This document shows positions 1 through 8,545 of a stretch of DNA of 64,000 bases, in pieces. The stretch is taken from NCBI GenBank assembly GCA_001599355.1, contig BCGQ01000004.1:875249-939248 (forward strand), written 5' to 3'. The translations under genes were made by a program, and so were the position numbers. This DNA comes from Nakazawaea peltata (Eukaryota > Ascomycota > Pichiomycetes > Alaninales > Pachysolenaceae). Position 1 is the stretch's first letter. Every line of letters starts with the position of its first letter. Below the pieces are notes generated by a model. The model worked only from the letters and a program-made list of their open reading frames with translations. It made no database searches and had not been told where the DNA came from.

Positions 1-429
1 GAGTTGAATTTCCAATTGCAATCTCTTCTTGAAGAGGCTGTGAAGAAGTCAGTGGATGTGTCTATCCTAAATATTGGCGAGCTTAATGAGGAACAATTCC
101 TTTCACAGAGATCACAGCTGAAGGAGTTTGTAGGTGAATTCCTGGCCAACGTTCTTGGATTTACTGTTGAAATCGAAGAGTCAGAACACTCTCATGGTTT
201 CAAATTCTCTATTTCTAAACAAAATACCCCTCTTTGTCATATCAATTTCATCCATACTCATGCTCCATCTTCCCTGGAACAACTTGTCCGCGATTTTGCA
301 GAGCTCTACCAAACTACTAAGACAATAAGTATTGTCCATTTGCCAACTGGCTCATCCCCAAATGCATTATTGGATTTGGGATCCAAATTATCCAATTTCG
401 ATATCAAATCGATCTACAAAAATGTATAG
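1..429 (+). CDS. C-terminal part of a Vik1/Cik1-like kinesin-14 accessory protein (5' end outside window)
   Basis: The reading frame is open from the first base, so only the last 142 codons are present. The N-terminal part is outside the window. The visible part starts with a short helical stretch and then alternates strands and helices. Its end (KTISIVHLPT followed by LLDLGSKLSNF) resembles the last strand and helix of a kinesin motor fold (the ISP-x-N-x-ETL-x-SLRFA region) without a nucleotide site. That is what Vik1/Cik1, the catalytically dead Kar3 partners, carry. Position supports this: in S. cerevisiae VIK1 lies beside HFI1, BBP1 and CLN2 in the same relative orientation. Kar3-Vik1/Cik1 acts at spindle poles and microtubule minus ends. 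The call rests mainly on synteny plus a weak structural resemblance. Confidence 0.5.
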   Translation, partial: ELNFQLQSLLEEAVKKSVDVSILNIGELNEEQFLSQRSQLKEFVGEFLANVLGFTVEIEESEHSHGFKFSISKQNTPLCHINFIHTHAPSSLEQLVRDFAELYQTTKTISIVHLPTGSSPNALLDLGSKLSNFDIKSIYKNV

Positions 430-450
430 CAAGTCTTTATTAAAATACAA

Positions 451-1962
451 TTAGCTTGAAAGTAAGATGTCTTTGAGTAATGAACGGAGTTCTGATCTAG
501 TTCCGAATTCACTATTAGTTGACTCATTTGATAATGCAGTTGACAGGGTCAGGGTCAGAGACAGTGGCAGCGACAGACCTTGAGTTTGAGGCAGAGCTAC
601 TGGCAGAGTCAGCAGAGTCAGCACAGTCGACAGTTGACCTGACGTAGCTGGAGATTGAACTGAATTCTGTGTGGTAGATGATGGTGATCCAGAAGGAATA
701 ACACCATTCACTGGTTCCTCCTTCGCCTTGACAATCACTTCTTCCTTATCCCATTTCTCAGCCAGTTTCAAATCATATGTCAACTCATCATCTGTATCAT
801 CGTCATTTCTCAAAAGAGAATGAGATAACCTGAGAAGTGGACCTCCATAATCAATGATCAGTGGCTGCTGTTGAAGTGTATCAAACACATCTTCCAATGT
901 AACATGAATTTTCTTTTTCTTTCGAGGTCTTTCCACCGGTTTGGAAGAAGATCCCGTACTATTATTACGAGCCATGGTTTCATACAATTCATCAGAGGCA
1001 TATAAATGCTCTCTATAATTGACCACATCGACTATCGACTCCATAACAGATTTCAAATGTGTTTCTAAACCCAAGGACATGATTTTCATGACATTATCAT
1101 TGGCCCCGCCAGTTAATCCATGCTCTCTCATGATTTGGGTCATCTTAACCTTGAGCGTATCAAGCTCTGGCATCTCATAACTTTCCAGAGCATTCAAAGT
1201 CGATATACCTTGGACAATTTCATGGGTCCACAAAGCAGTATTATTGACTCTTGAATCATTCGATGGAGTCTGAGATGATGAATCACCTTTCACTCCATTC
1301 AGAGATACAGGAGATCCTTGTGATCCCTTAGAAATCAGCGGTACCTTAGGTAATAACTCTTGTCTAGTCATAACTAAAGAAGACGTCACCATTTGTTTCT
1401 TTCCTGAATCTCTCTGTAAATTCTTTAATCTACGTCTTTCTCTAGGAGGTAACAGCATAATATCCTTCTTGATCTTCTCATATTGAGAAGAAGTCTTTCT
1501 CTTTTGTTTCTTAGACAGAGGTCCACCAAATCCGACAGCCGATACTCCTGCTGTAGGACTATCTCTCAAGGCGTTAGCCAAATTCAGTAACAATAACTGA
1601 TTATGCATTCTAGTGGTCAATTTATCCTGTAATACAACAGCCAATTCATCACTTAACTCCTGCCTCGACAACTTCCCCAACAAAAACAAACATAATGCAC
1701 TTTGATATCGATCCCAATTCTCACCTAACCTCTGTTGGAATTCTACTACTAATTTTTCTAATTCGATTCTTCTACTATTACCCTCTGAGTTGGATCCGGC
1801 GCCCCCAGATGCTCCATTCGTACCTTTCACTATTCCATTAGCACTGCTATGCATTCTGGGTACCGATGACAGTACACTACTATTACCACTACTCAGTGGA
1901 GGCCGCCCAACTCTCCCATGAGATTCCAGCGCGCTCCCAGCGGTAGATACAGAAGGTGCCAT
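451..1962 (-). CDS. HFI1: SAGA complex adaptor subunit Hfi1/Ada1
   Basis: 503-residue nuclear protein. The SAGA-Tad1 region is recognisable around residues 69-135 (LEKLVVEFQQRLGENW, then a stretch with GKLSRQELSDEL and HNQLLLLNLANALRD). It is followed by basic tracts (SKKQKRK, RPRKKKKIH) that can serve as nuclear localisation signals, and by a histone-fold-like segment. Hfi1 scaffolds the SAGA coactivator and is needed for its integrity and TBP recruitment. The tail at about residues 430-480 carries a run of twelve CTG codons. Under the code inferred for this organism it is an Ala/Thr/Ser/Pro-rich linker and not a leucine-rich segment. Its 3' end faces the Vik1-like gene with only 21 bp between the stops. 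It is followed upstream by BBP1 on the same strand, as in S. cerevisiae. Confidence 0.88.
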   Translation of the reverse strand: MAPSVSTAGSALESHGRVGRPPLSSGNSSVLSSVPRMHSSANGIVKGTNGASGGAGSNSEGNSRRIELEKLVVEFQQRLGENWDRYQSALCLFLLGKLSRQELSDELAVVLQDKLTTRMHNQLLLLNLANALRDSPTAGVSAVGFGGPLSKKQKRKTSSQYEKIKKDIMLLPPRERRRLKNLQRDSGKKQMVTSSLVMTRQELLPKVPLISKGSQGSPVSLNGVKGDSSSQTPSNDSRVNNTALWTHEIVQGISTLNALESYEMPELDTLKVKMTQIMREHGLTGGANDNVMKIMSLGLETHLKSVMESIVDVVNYREHLYASDELYETMARNNSTGSSSKPVERPRKKKKIHVTLEDVFDTLQQQPLIIDYGGPLLRLSHSLLRNDDDTDDELTYDLKLAEKWDKEEVIVKAKEEPVNGVIPSGSPSSTTQNSVQSPATSGQLSTVLTLLTLPVALPQTQGLSLPLSLTLTLSTALSNESTNSEFGTRSELRSLLKDILLSS

Positions 1963-2179
1963 ACTATCAAAAACCCCAGTACTCTATAGAAACAGGTCCA
2001 AAAAACGGTGATTACTATTACCAATACCTCTTAAACTTCGATCAACGTTTCAAATCAATGGATTAGATCCGATCTCACCAGCTATCTCCCCTTGTTTCAA
2101 CCTCACTCTCCTTCCATCAGCGCTAAATTCGCTAAGTTTTTATTTTTTTTTCCAGGGAAAAACTTTTACGCGGGAAAGA

Positions 2180-2223
2180 TACATCGTTACACCAAACAGG
2201 ACAAAGTTACATCGTTACACCAA
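2180..2223. repeat. Two copies of a 16-bp direct repeat in the HFI1 promoter
   Basis: The 16-mer TACATCGTTACACCAA occurs at 2180-2195 and again at 2208-2223 (28 bp period). It lies in the 289-bp space between the HFI1 start (1962) and the BBP1 stop (2252), about 220-260 bp upstream of the HFI1 ATG. Next to it is ACGCGGGAAA (about 2168-2177), which resembles an Mbp1/E2F-type core. The repeat could be a paired factor site or a slippage duplication; the sequence alone does not decide. Confidence 0.5.
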
Positions 2224-2251
2224 TCAGAATCCGGGGTAAGTAATATTACAG

Positions 2252-3772
2252 TTATTTATTGGGGGAAGCGAAGATGGCGGAGAGATCAGAATCTAGACGA
2301 GAGCGGGCAGAGGTTCGAGGATTGGAACGCGAGTGAGAAATCGGACTGTTCTCATTATTAATAAGCCTCGAAGTGACCCTATAATCAGAATTGAGTCCCG
2401 TTAAATCTTCGTTATTATTGAGGATTGAAGAGATGTCTGAGAGTGAGAAATCGGCTGACGAGGTTGTCGGTTTCTTAGTGGGGGAGTTGAGAATTGAGGA
2501 TCTGAATGATGAAGGACGTAGTACTGAAACTGGGGTCTCATGGAATGACCGAGGTCTGGAATTTTCCGATGACGATTTATTTCTTAAAGCGTACCTTGAA
2601 GAACCAGATGATCTTTCTAATTCCAGGATTCGTTTCTCCTTTTCCTGTAACAATTCATGTTGTCTACGCAATTCCGATTGCAAATCGAATATCTCTCCTT
2701 TCAATTTGGTCGTTTGAGATTTGAAAGATTCATTCAGTTGTGTGATTTGTAATTCCAACATCTCATTCTTCCTTACAAGTACAGATTTGTCTTCTCCAGT
2801 GGAATGTTTCTTCAGACGTTCTAAATCTTTAGTTAAAAGTTCATTAGTCGTTTTAAGACGTAAGTTTTGATTCTTGTATTCCAAAATAGTGGTTTTCAAG
2901 TCATCTCTTTGCTCAGAAAGTCTCTTCATATCTTGCTGGAGTTCTATCACAAGTTTACGCTGTTGATCCAATTGAGATCGTGTGATTTCAAGCTCGCTTT
3001 TCAAGTTCTTTGGTTCCAAGGTATCTTTGGATTTCTGATGATCCTCGTATTTCTTCAATTCTTCTTTCAATGATCTATACTTGACAAGAAGTCTTCTAAA
3101 TCCTTCATAAACTTGCCTTGAAGTTTCCAATTCTTTTGCAAGTTCTTTCTTCAACTTGATAAATTCAGATGTTTGATCACGTCTATTTACCTTCTCATAT
3201 TGTTGAATAGTGAGTAATTCCTCTAAAAACCGATTGGTCTCTGAAGTTTGAGTTAAAAATTTGTTCAAAATCTCCCGATCATCCAACTGATCTTCATTAA
3301 TCTTATAATTTCTGGGTATGTATGGTGTCTCAAATCTATCCGGATACGTTCCTGGGAGTTGAGACTCATTAAGGTCCTTTGTGAGCTTTCTTATACTGTT
3401 CAATGTTTCCTCAATCTCTGGATCAGAATCGTGTCGGAGTGAGTCGGTGAAGTTGACTCTTTTAACAGCGCCGTCGTCGTCTGTGTCTCTTTGGGAGCCT
3501 AAAAACGATTGAAATGTCCTCATTGACTGATTTAATGGTTCATAATAAGTCGATACCTCTTCCTCTGGAGATTCAATCGAAGCGCCGTGAGGTACATACT
3601 CGGTATCCCCTCCTCCAAACAAACTGGTAAACGCTCTAGAAAAGATATTATTTTGGACGGGAGTTGGTGGGACCAACCGATCACTTGCCACCGAATGAAC
3701 GGTACTATTACGCGTCATATCGTCTCCTTCTCGTCCCAGACCGCTATTTCTTCTATATATTGGCCATACCAT
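2252..3772 (-). CDS. BBP1: Spindle pole body component Bbp1 (Mps2-binding)
   Basis: 506 residues. After a low-complexity N-terminus comes a conserved block with LPGTYPDRFETPYIPRNY, matching the IPGKFPSPLTKR region of S. cerevisiae Bbp1. It is followed by a long coiled coil (about residues 165-400). Within it, KKELAKELETSRQVYEGF and KYRSLKEELKKYE line up with the yeast AELVNELKKSKTLFENYY/KYKSLKKVL segment. The C-terminus is Ser/Arg-rich and disordered. Bbp1 binds Mps2 and Spc29 and helps insert the duplicated spindle pole body into the nuclear envelope. The neighbours HFI1 and the G1 cyclin repeat the S. cerevisiae HFI1-BBP1-CLN2 order and orientation, which supports orthology. The protein is about 120 residues longer than the S. 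cerevisiae one, mostly in the disordered ends. Confidence 0.78.
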   Translation of the reverse strand: MVWPIYRRNSGLGREGDDMTRNSTVHSVASDRLVPPTPVQNNIFSRAFTSLFGGGDTEYVPHGASIESPEEEVSTYYEPLNQSMRTFQSFLGSQRDTDDDGAVKRVNFTDSLRHDSDPEIEETLNSIRKLTKDLNESQLPGTYPDRFETPYIPRNYKINEDQLDDREILNKFLTQTSETNRFLEELLTIQQYEKVNRRDQTSEFIKLKKELAKELETSRQVYEGFRRLLVKYRSLKEELKKYEDHQKSKDTLEPKNLKSELEITRSQLDQQRKLVIELQQDMKRLSEQRDDLKTTILEYKNQNLRLKTTNELLTKDLERLKKHSTGEDKSVLVRKNEMLELQITQLNESFKSQTTKLKGEIFDLQSELRRQHELLQEKEKRILELERSSGSSRYALRNKSSSENSRPRSFHETPVSVLRPSSFRSSILNSPTKKPTTSSADFSLSDISSILNNNEDLTGLNSDYRVTSRLINNENSPISHSRSNPRTSARSRLDSDLSAIFASPNK

Positions 3773-5426
3773 GGGTGATTTACTGTCCTTAACCTGATGA
3801 GTTAGACTTATTAAAATGCTTGCACGTCTTCAATTGAGAATTCATTTTGAGCCGCGTCTGGGGAATTACCGGAAAGGGAAATGTGGAGATAATTTCCTGA
3901 TATGGAAGTGAATCAGAGTTGAATTTAGTGGGATAGACAAACTGAAGGATCGGAGGAGTTACAATTAGATTAAACGAAAGAATTGAAGATCTTCAAAGAA
4001 TGTCGGATCATTGAAGATCTTGTAGTGAAGTTATTTGACATGAAATTGTGACATGGAATCAAACAACTAGAAATGAACTGATTATAAAGAATTGGCTACC
4101 TCATAAATCAACCACCTCTAACCATCGATGGCTTGTGCAATTAATGCACTCTGTTTTCTACGCAAATGTTCTCTTGAGGCTATATATAGCATCCCGCACC
4201 AACTCTAATTGTCTCTCCGGTTATATCTCCGCATCTGGAGAAAATGCGAAGGGATTTGTTTGTTTGTTTTTGTTTTTCTGAAAAAAAAATTCAAGCACAG
4301 ACACCAAAATTTTAAGGGAGGAAAAAAGACTCACTAAGCGAAACATTACGCAGAGAAACATTGCTCAATTGGGAAGAGGTACCACCCAATCGGGAGGGAT
4401 CTGTGGATGATGAAATTGTCTGATCTACCTCACCTCGAGGTCCCGCCAAGTTTGTGTGAGTGAACTCTAGTCACCTCATATTCTCATGTCTAACATTTGA
4501 TCCACCCTCACGCCGTGTATACCTTCCATCACCGCGACACGAATTTCCCAACCTTAATCGACGTAATATCTTGAACCTTTTTTTCTTCATAAAACCCGAG
4601 CGCTTCCAGAAGCCCAGACCTCGAATGAGTGCGATTTTTCTCTCTATATCGCGCCTGCGCGCGCTCCTTCCTGACCATCCCTCATACTAAAAAGGTTAAG
4701 ATGTAAACAGAGGAATCGTTTAGTTGCAGCGAGGTTCACCCCTTCGTGCATTAACCCCTTACTAAAATTTGGTGGGTCGGTGCAGTATATGCAAGATCAC
4801 CTATTCAATTCTCAACAATACTGCAGAGCTTTAAGATGAATTTCCGCTGCCTACAACACTAAAACTGGGCCATACTGGACGCGGCCCACTCCCACCGCAT
4901 ACTTTGCTACTACACTTCAACACGAACCGTGCATAAGTGTTTGGTGAAATGGGGGTCTTCCCATATGCACTCTCCAGTCATCTACATGGGTCTTCTCTTT
5001 AAACCGTTCCTTTTTATTGTTTCGAGGCGCTACGACTTTTGACTGACAAAATAAGGGGGGGGGGATCCTCGAACTTTTTAGGGGCTAGTGCCTACTGTAT
5101 TTATTTTTCAAGTATATATTTTGATAAAATCCAGTTCACTTCTAAATCTTCTTTCGGATTAGCACTTGTCTGAGTTTAAAACAACTAGACATATTTGTTT
5201 TGAACTGTCAACCATATCATCTCAGACATAAATACACCCAGTGCCACAGTATATTTATATATATATTGACATTTCACTTTCGGTTCAGTGCCTTTACTTA
5301 TTTCATTGGCACCACTACATAAGCGCATTCCAACTTCTGTTAGTCCTTTAACAGATACAGTCATTCATTCAATTCCATTCATTCATTTCATTCACTCATT
5401 TTTCATATTAACTTTCATATATCACA
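3773..5426. promoter_or_regulatory. 1.65-kb divergent region between BBP1 and the G1 cyclin gene
   Basis: No supportable coding sequence. It holds TATA-like elements at about 4181-4188 and 5250-5268 (the second about 160 bp upstream of the cyclin ATG), a G10 tract at 5055-5064, a CG-rich patch at 4651-4664, and two TTGAAGATCTT copies near 3984-4020. A CATT-rich leader follows at about 5362-5405. CACGAAT (about 4537), CACGAAC (about 4921) and AGCGAAA (about 4337) resemble SCB elements, but none is a perfect CACGAAA/CGCGAAA. Its length fits the complex promoters of yeast G1 cyclins; a long 5' leader or a non-coding transcript cannot be excluded. Confidence 0.5.
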
Positions 5427-6665
5427 ATGACATACGAAAAGCTTAAGGCGACCTATCCACCTCAGAAACAATACCCAAATCTGTTGGCTGCCCATGAGAT
5501 TCAATCTCACAGATCTCAGATTCAAGACTATTATAGAGAAATCAGCATCAATTGCTTTGAGCTCAGTGACAAATACAAGCCAGATCTTGCATTGATTCAA
5601 CAACAACCATACTTAACAAAAGATTATCGTGGTCCATTGTTGGATTTCCTCTTCAAGGTCAGTCGCAGAACTAGAGTATGCCCAGGAACATTTTATAGAA
5701 GTGTTAGGTTACTTGATAGATATTGTTCAAAGAGAATTGTGTTGTTGGAACAACTGCAGTTAGTTGCTACAACATGTCTTTGGCTTGTGCTGAAAACTGA
5801 CGGAGGATGTAGTCATTGCCAACCTTCTTTGGGAGCTCGTTTCGTCGGTCCTACCGTACGTGCCAGAATTCCAAGATTGTCCGATTTATGCCAATTATGT
5901 GGTCCTACATGTTCCTACGATGAAGGTATGTTTGTCCAGATGGAAAGACATATATTGGACACTTTAGACTGGGCTGTCACCGAGCCTAACATTTATGAAT
6001 GGTGCTTCAACTGTGAAGAGAATAATACCATGACATCGACATTCCTCAGCCAAAAACAAAAGCAACTGATCCTCTTAAAACAATTTTTGATCGACTGTTC
6101 TTTGTACGGTGACTCGTTGGTCTCGCTGCACCCTCTGGAGGTTGCTGCAAGTATCAACGATGTGTTCCAAGCATTACAATCTAGATTAGCACCATCATTA
6201 TTATTGCAGAAATTTTCCCGTGATTCCGATAGCCTGCCTTCGAGATTGGTTTTACCTTCGGTGAACTCAGATATCACCGAGAAATTACTTTACAATATTA
6301 ATAGGGCATCTGAACTGCTTGTTTCTCTGTATTCCGAGTTGACCTCGTCCGAGTACATCCGCAACAACATTCAAGAATCTTACTACTACTTGGTATCGCT
6401 CCAAAAATCCAAAAAGAGACTGTTCTCCGACACTTCTGTGTCATCGGTCTCGACTACAGGTGGAGTTACCACTGCGTACTCTGACGATGACGATTTCTCC
6501 GATACAGATTCGTTATTCGAGTATATTGTTGCTAAACATGGGAACGGGACAATAATCGGAGCAGCCACCAGTGTCAGTGGCTCCAATACTCCATCCCCTC
6601 TACCTAGTCCCGATAAAGTGCTCTTTGACCAGGCAAGAAAACCTGCAAGAAGGACCTACCTTTAA
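5427..6665 (+). CDS. CLN2: G1 cyclin (Cln1/Cln2 type)
   Basis: 412 residues. The N-terminal cyclin box contains LLDFLFKVSRRTRVCPGTF, the KT-DGGC segment, VRARIPRLSDL and MFVQMERHILDTLDWAVTEPN. These follow S. cerevisiae Cln1/Cln2 (KTWGGC...RARIPRLSEL...FIQMERHILDTLNW) closely. The C-terminus is acidic and Ser-rich (AYSDDDDFSDTDS), like the PEST tails that direct SCF-mediated turnover. It activates Cdk1 at Start, in the nucleus and cytoplasm. Two CTG codons (in EQ-CTG-QLVAT and V-CTG-KTDGG) fall on alanines of Cln2. An unusual feature is a CxxC pair at residues 128-131 and 155-158 plus Cys162, flanking the conserved RARIPRL element. Flanking genes BBP1 and ROT1 correspond to neighbours of CLN2 and CLN1 respectively. 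Confidence 0.92.
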   Translation: MTYEKLKATYPPQKQYPNLLAAHEIQSHRSQIQDYYREISINCFELSDKYKPDLALIQQQPYLTKDYRGPLLDFLFKVSRRTRVCPGTFYRSVRLLDRYCSKRIVLLEQLQLVATTCLWLVLKTDGGCSHCQPSLGARFVGPTVRARIPRLSDLCQLCGPTCSYDEGMFVQMERHILDTLDWAVTEPNIYEWCFNCEENNTMTSTFLSQKQKQLILLKQFLIDCSLYGDSLVSLHPLEVAASINDVFQALQSRLAPSLLLQKFSRDSDSLPSRLVLPSVNSDITEKLLYNINRASELLVSLYSELTSSEYIRNNIQESYYYLVSLQKSKKRLFSDTSVSSVSTTGGVTTAYSDDDDFSDTDSLFEYIVAKHGNGTIIGAATSVSGSNTPSPLPSPDKVLFDQARKPARRTYL

Positions 6666-7359
6666 TGCGCGATCGTAACCCTCCCTCGAAAGGGGGTGCG
6701 CGAGCGAGCGCAAACAAACACCATCTGCATCGTTACTGTTTTGAAAAAGGGGGTTTTCGCCCTTTTTTCGTAAACTGCTGATGAAGCATTATTTAACGAG
6801 ACTTTCCGAGTATCTATTTACATAAACAAGCCTGAGTTCAGGTTATAATGGCAGATCATGAGACATTGAGACTTTGTATGAGTAGAGAGTAGTTTGAGAT
6901 TTTAGCTCGAGATTTTCGTTCGGAGATTAGTAGTCTTAGATTGGTTTGTAGTTGGTGTTGGTTTGTTTACGTAGGCAGTGCAATTTTTGGTGTCAAATGC
7001 ACGACAGAAAATTTTTTCTATGGATGGGCTAATTTCAGTACTAGTGCAATGACGTAAGCAAGAGGGGGATGGAGAAAAAAATAGAGAGGGTGTTTAGTCT
7101 TGAAATCAGAATATGAAAAATCCTATTACTCCTCTCTCACTAAGTTCCCCATTAGTACTCCCTGGCTTCTTTTCTACTACTTACCTCAGTCCTTCTGCTC
7201 CTCCCTGCTCCTCCTTCCCCCCTTCCCTCCTTCTGTCTTACCCTTGCTCATTTCTCTTATTTTGCTCTGCATTTCTCTCCCTAGCGCAGAATTGAAAGGA
7301 TTTCCCAATAAAAAAATACCTTTTAGTTATATTAATTTTGATCTTGGTAGGTTGGACAA
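6666..7359. promoter_or_regulatory. Cyclin 3' region and ROT1 promoter
   Basis: A 694-bp spacer with no gene. It contains an A/G-T/C hairpin about 80 bp after the cyclin stop (listed separately) and a GC-rich patch with CGCGAGCGAGCGC near 6698. A strongly pyrimidine-rich tract runs along the ROT1 coding strand (about 7127-7285). Open frames over the tract are composition artefacts. Confidence 0.45.
6743..6769. other. Perfect inverted repeat / hairpin downstream of the cyclin gene
   Basis: GAAAAAGGG (6743-6751) is followed by an 8-nt loop and CCCTTTTTTC (6760-6769). This gives a nine-pair stem with one extra T. It lies 78 bp past the cyclin stop, so in RNA it would sit in the 3' UTR or just beyond the poly(A) site. 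Possible roles are 3'-end formation or mRNA stability; nothing in the sequence distinguishes these. Confidence 0.45.
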
Positions 7360-8106
7360 ATGCATCTTCTAAATATTATTGTATCGCTCGCTGTATTGGC
7401 TACTCACGCGGTAGCTGAAGACTATACACTTGAAGGAACATGGTCTTCCAAGTCAAACACCGTGTTCACCGGACCAGGCTTCTTTGATCCTATTGACGAG
7501 TTGTTGATTGAACCGCTGTTACCAGGGATTTCTTATTCTTTTACAAGTGATGGATATTATGAGGAACTGATTTATCAAGTTGATGCCAATTCGAGAAATC
7601 ATTCATGTCCTTCCCTGGTTTTGATTTATCAACATGGAACATACGAGGTTTTAAGTAATGGGTCTCTTTCATTGGAGCCATTTGAAGTGGATGGAAGACA
7701 ATTATTGAGTGCTCCATGCAGTGATGGTGGTGTTTCTGAATACACACGCTATTCTCAGGCTGAGCTTTTCAAGAGTTACGAGTTGTCTGTGGATGCTTAT
7801 CATGGTCGTTATAAATTACAATTATATGCTTGGGATGGAGCTAAAAAGCAACCTTTATACTTGGCTTATAGACCACCTATGATGTTACCAACGATTACTT
7901 TGAATCCTACTGATGCAGCTGAGGCTACTGCTACAGATGTATCGAATGCCAAATTGAAGAGAAGTGTTTCAGATAGAGTTAAGAGAGGTTTGGAGAATCA
8001 ATATAAGACTAATGCTGTTAGAAAGCAAAAGTTTGATTATGCATTCTGGCAAACACTTTCTATTCTGTCGATTGTTATTGGAGCTGTTTTATTTGTTGCA
8101 TGTTAA
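7360..8106 (+). CDS. ROT1: ER membrane chaperone-like protein Rot1
   Basis: 248 residues, matching the 256 of S. cerevisiae Rot1. It has a cleavable signal peptide (residues 1-19, ending AVA), then the diagnostic start of the family (LEGTWSSKSNTVFTGPGFFDP), which is nearly invariant in fungi. A luminal domain with N-glycosylation sequons follows (NHS, NGS), and the protein ends in a single transmembrane segment (about 226-247). Rot1 is an essential ER protein needed for cell-wall beta-1,6-glucan and for folding and O-glycosylation of secretory proteins. The run of conserved Rot1 motifs makes the identity secure. In S. cerevisiae ROT1 also follows a G1 cyclin gene (CLN1). Confidence 0.94.
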   Translation: MHLLNIIVSLAVLATHAVAEDYTLEGTWSSKSNTVFTGPGFFDPIDELLIEPLLPGISYSFTSDGYYEELIYQVDANSRNHSCPSLVLIYQHGTYEVLSNGSLSLEPFEVDGRQLLSAPCSDGGVSEYTRYSQAELFKSYELSVDAYHGRYKLQLYAWDGAKKQPLYLAYRPPMMLPTITLNPTDAAEATATDVSNAKLKRSVSDRVKRGLENQYKTNAVRKQKFDYAFWQTLSILSIVIGAVLFVAC

Positions 8107-8545
8107 AAATATACCACAGACAACAGTGGATACTGTCTCTTACCTTTATCACTTATTACACCTCCATGCATCGGTGGCTTCAAGCACAACAATAGACCTA
8201 TTATGGTTCCACCTGCTTCAATATTTACATATATAAATACTTAACATTGCTTCACGATTATCTGCTGATACCTTTGGTGTGTAGTTTGCGAGAGGGCCGA
8301 TACCAGCACTGGCCGTACCAGTGCCAGTGCCAGGCCCGTCCAGGCCAGGCCAGTGCAGGCAAGTCCAGGCCGCTAGTGACAGCCCCAGTATTACTATTTA
8401 TAGATTTCTCATTATTTCTCCTTCAAGTAATTACCCAATCAGGAATCCATCCACCCCAACTTTCTCACTAAAGAGGCAAAACATCAAATTTAACCGCCCT
8501 TCAAATCAATTACTCACCCGCCACACCTCATCAACAATATCAAAA
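8107..8545. promoter_or_regulatory. ROT1 terminator / VPS27 promoter with GC-rich repeats
   Basis: A 439-bp spacer. A TATA-like element lies at about 8226-8240. Positions 8301-8373 hold a compact set of imperfect repeats of CCAG(G/T)(G/C)C, clearly richer in GC than the surroundings. A frame open through this region in phase with VPS27 has no ATG before 8546, so the coding start is placed there. Confidence 0.45.
8301..8373. repeat. Short imperfect CCAGGCC/CCAGTGCC tandem repeats
   Basis: Within 73 bp the heptamers CCAGTGC, CCAGGCC and GCAGGC recur about nine times on the + strand. They lie about 170-245 bp upstream of the VPS27 ATG. This is low-complexity, GC-rich DNA that could bind a zinc-finger factor or represent replication slippage. 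Confidence 0.5.

Noticed and set aside
5040-5080. Possible tRNA B box (AGTTCGAGGATCC on the minus strand)
   Set aside because: No matching A box at the right distance and no cloverleaf; the match is due to a G10 tract next to a GATCC.
7100-7372. Frames of 60-90 codons upstream of ROT1
   Set aside because: Composed of Leu/Ser/Pro from the C/T-rich tract; they end inside or at the ROT1 start with no conserved content.
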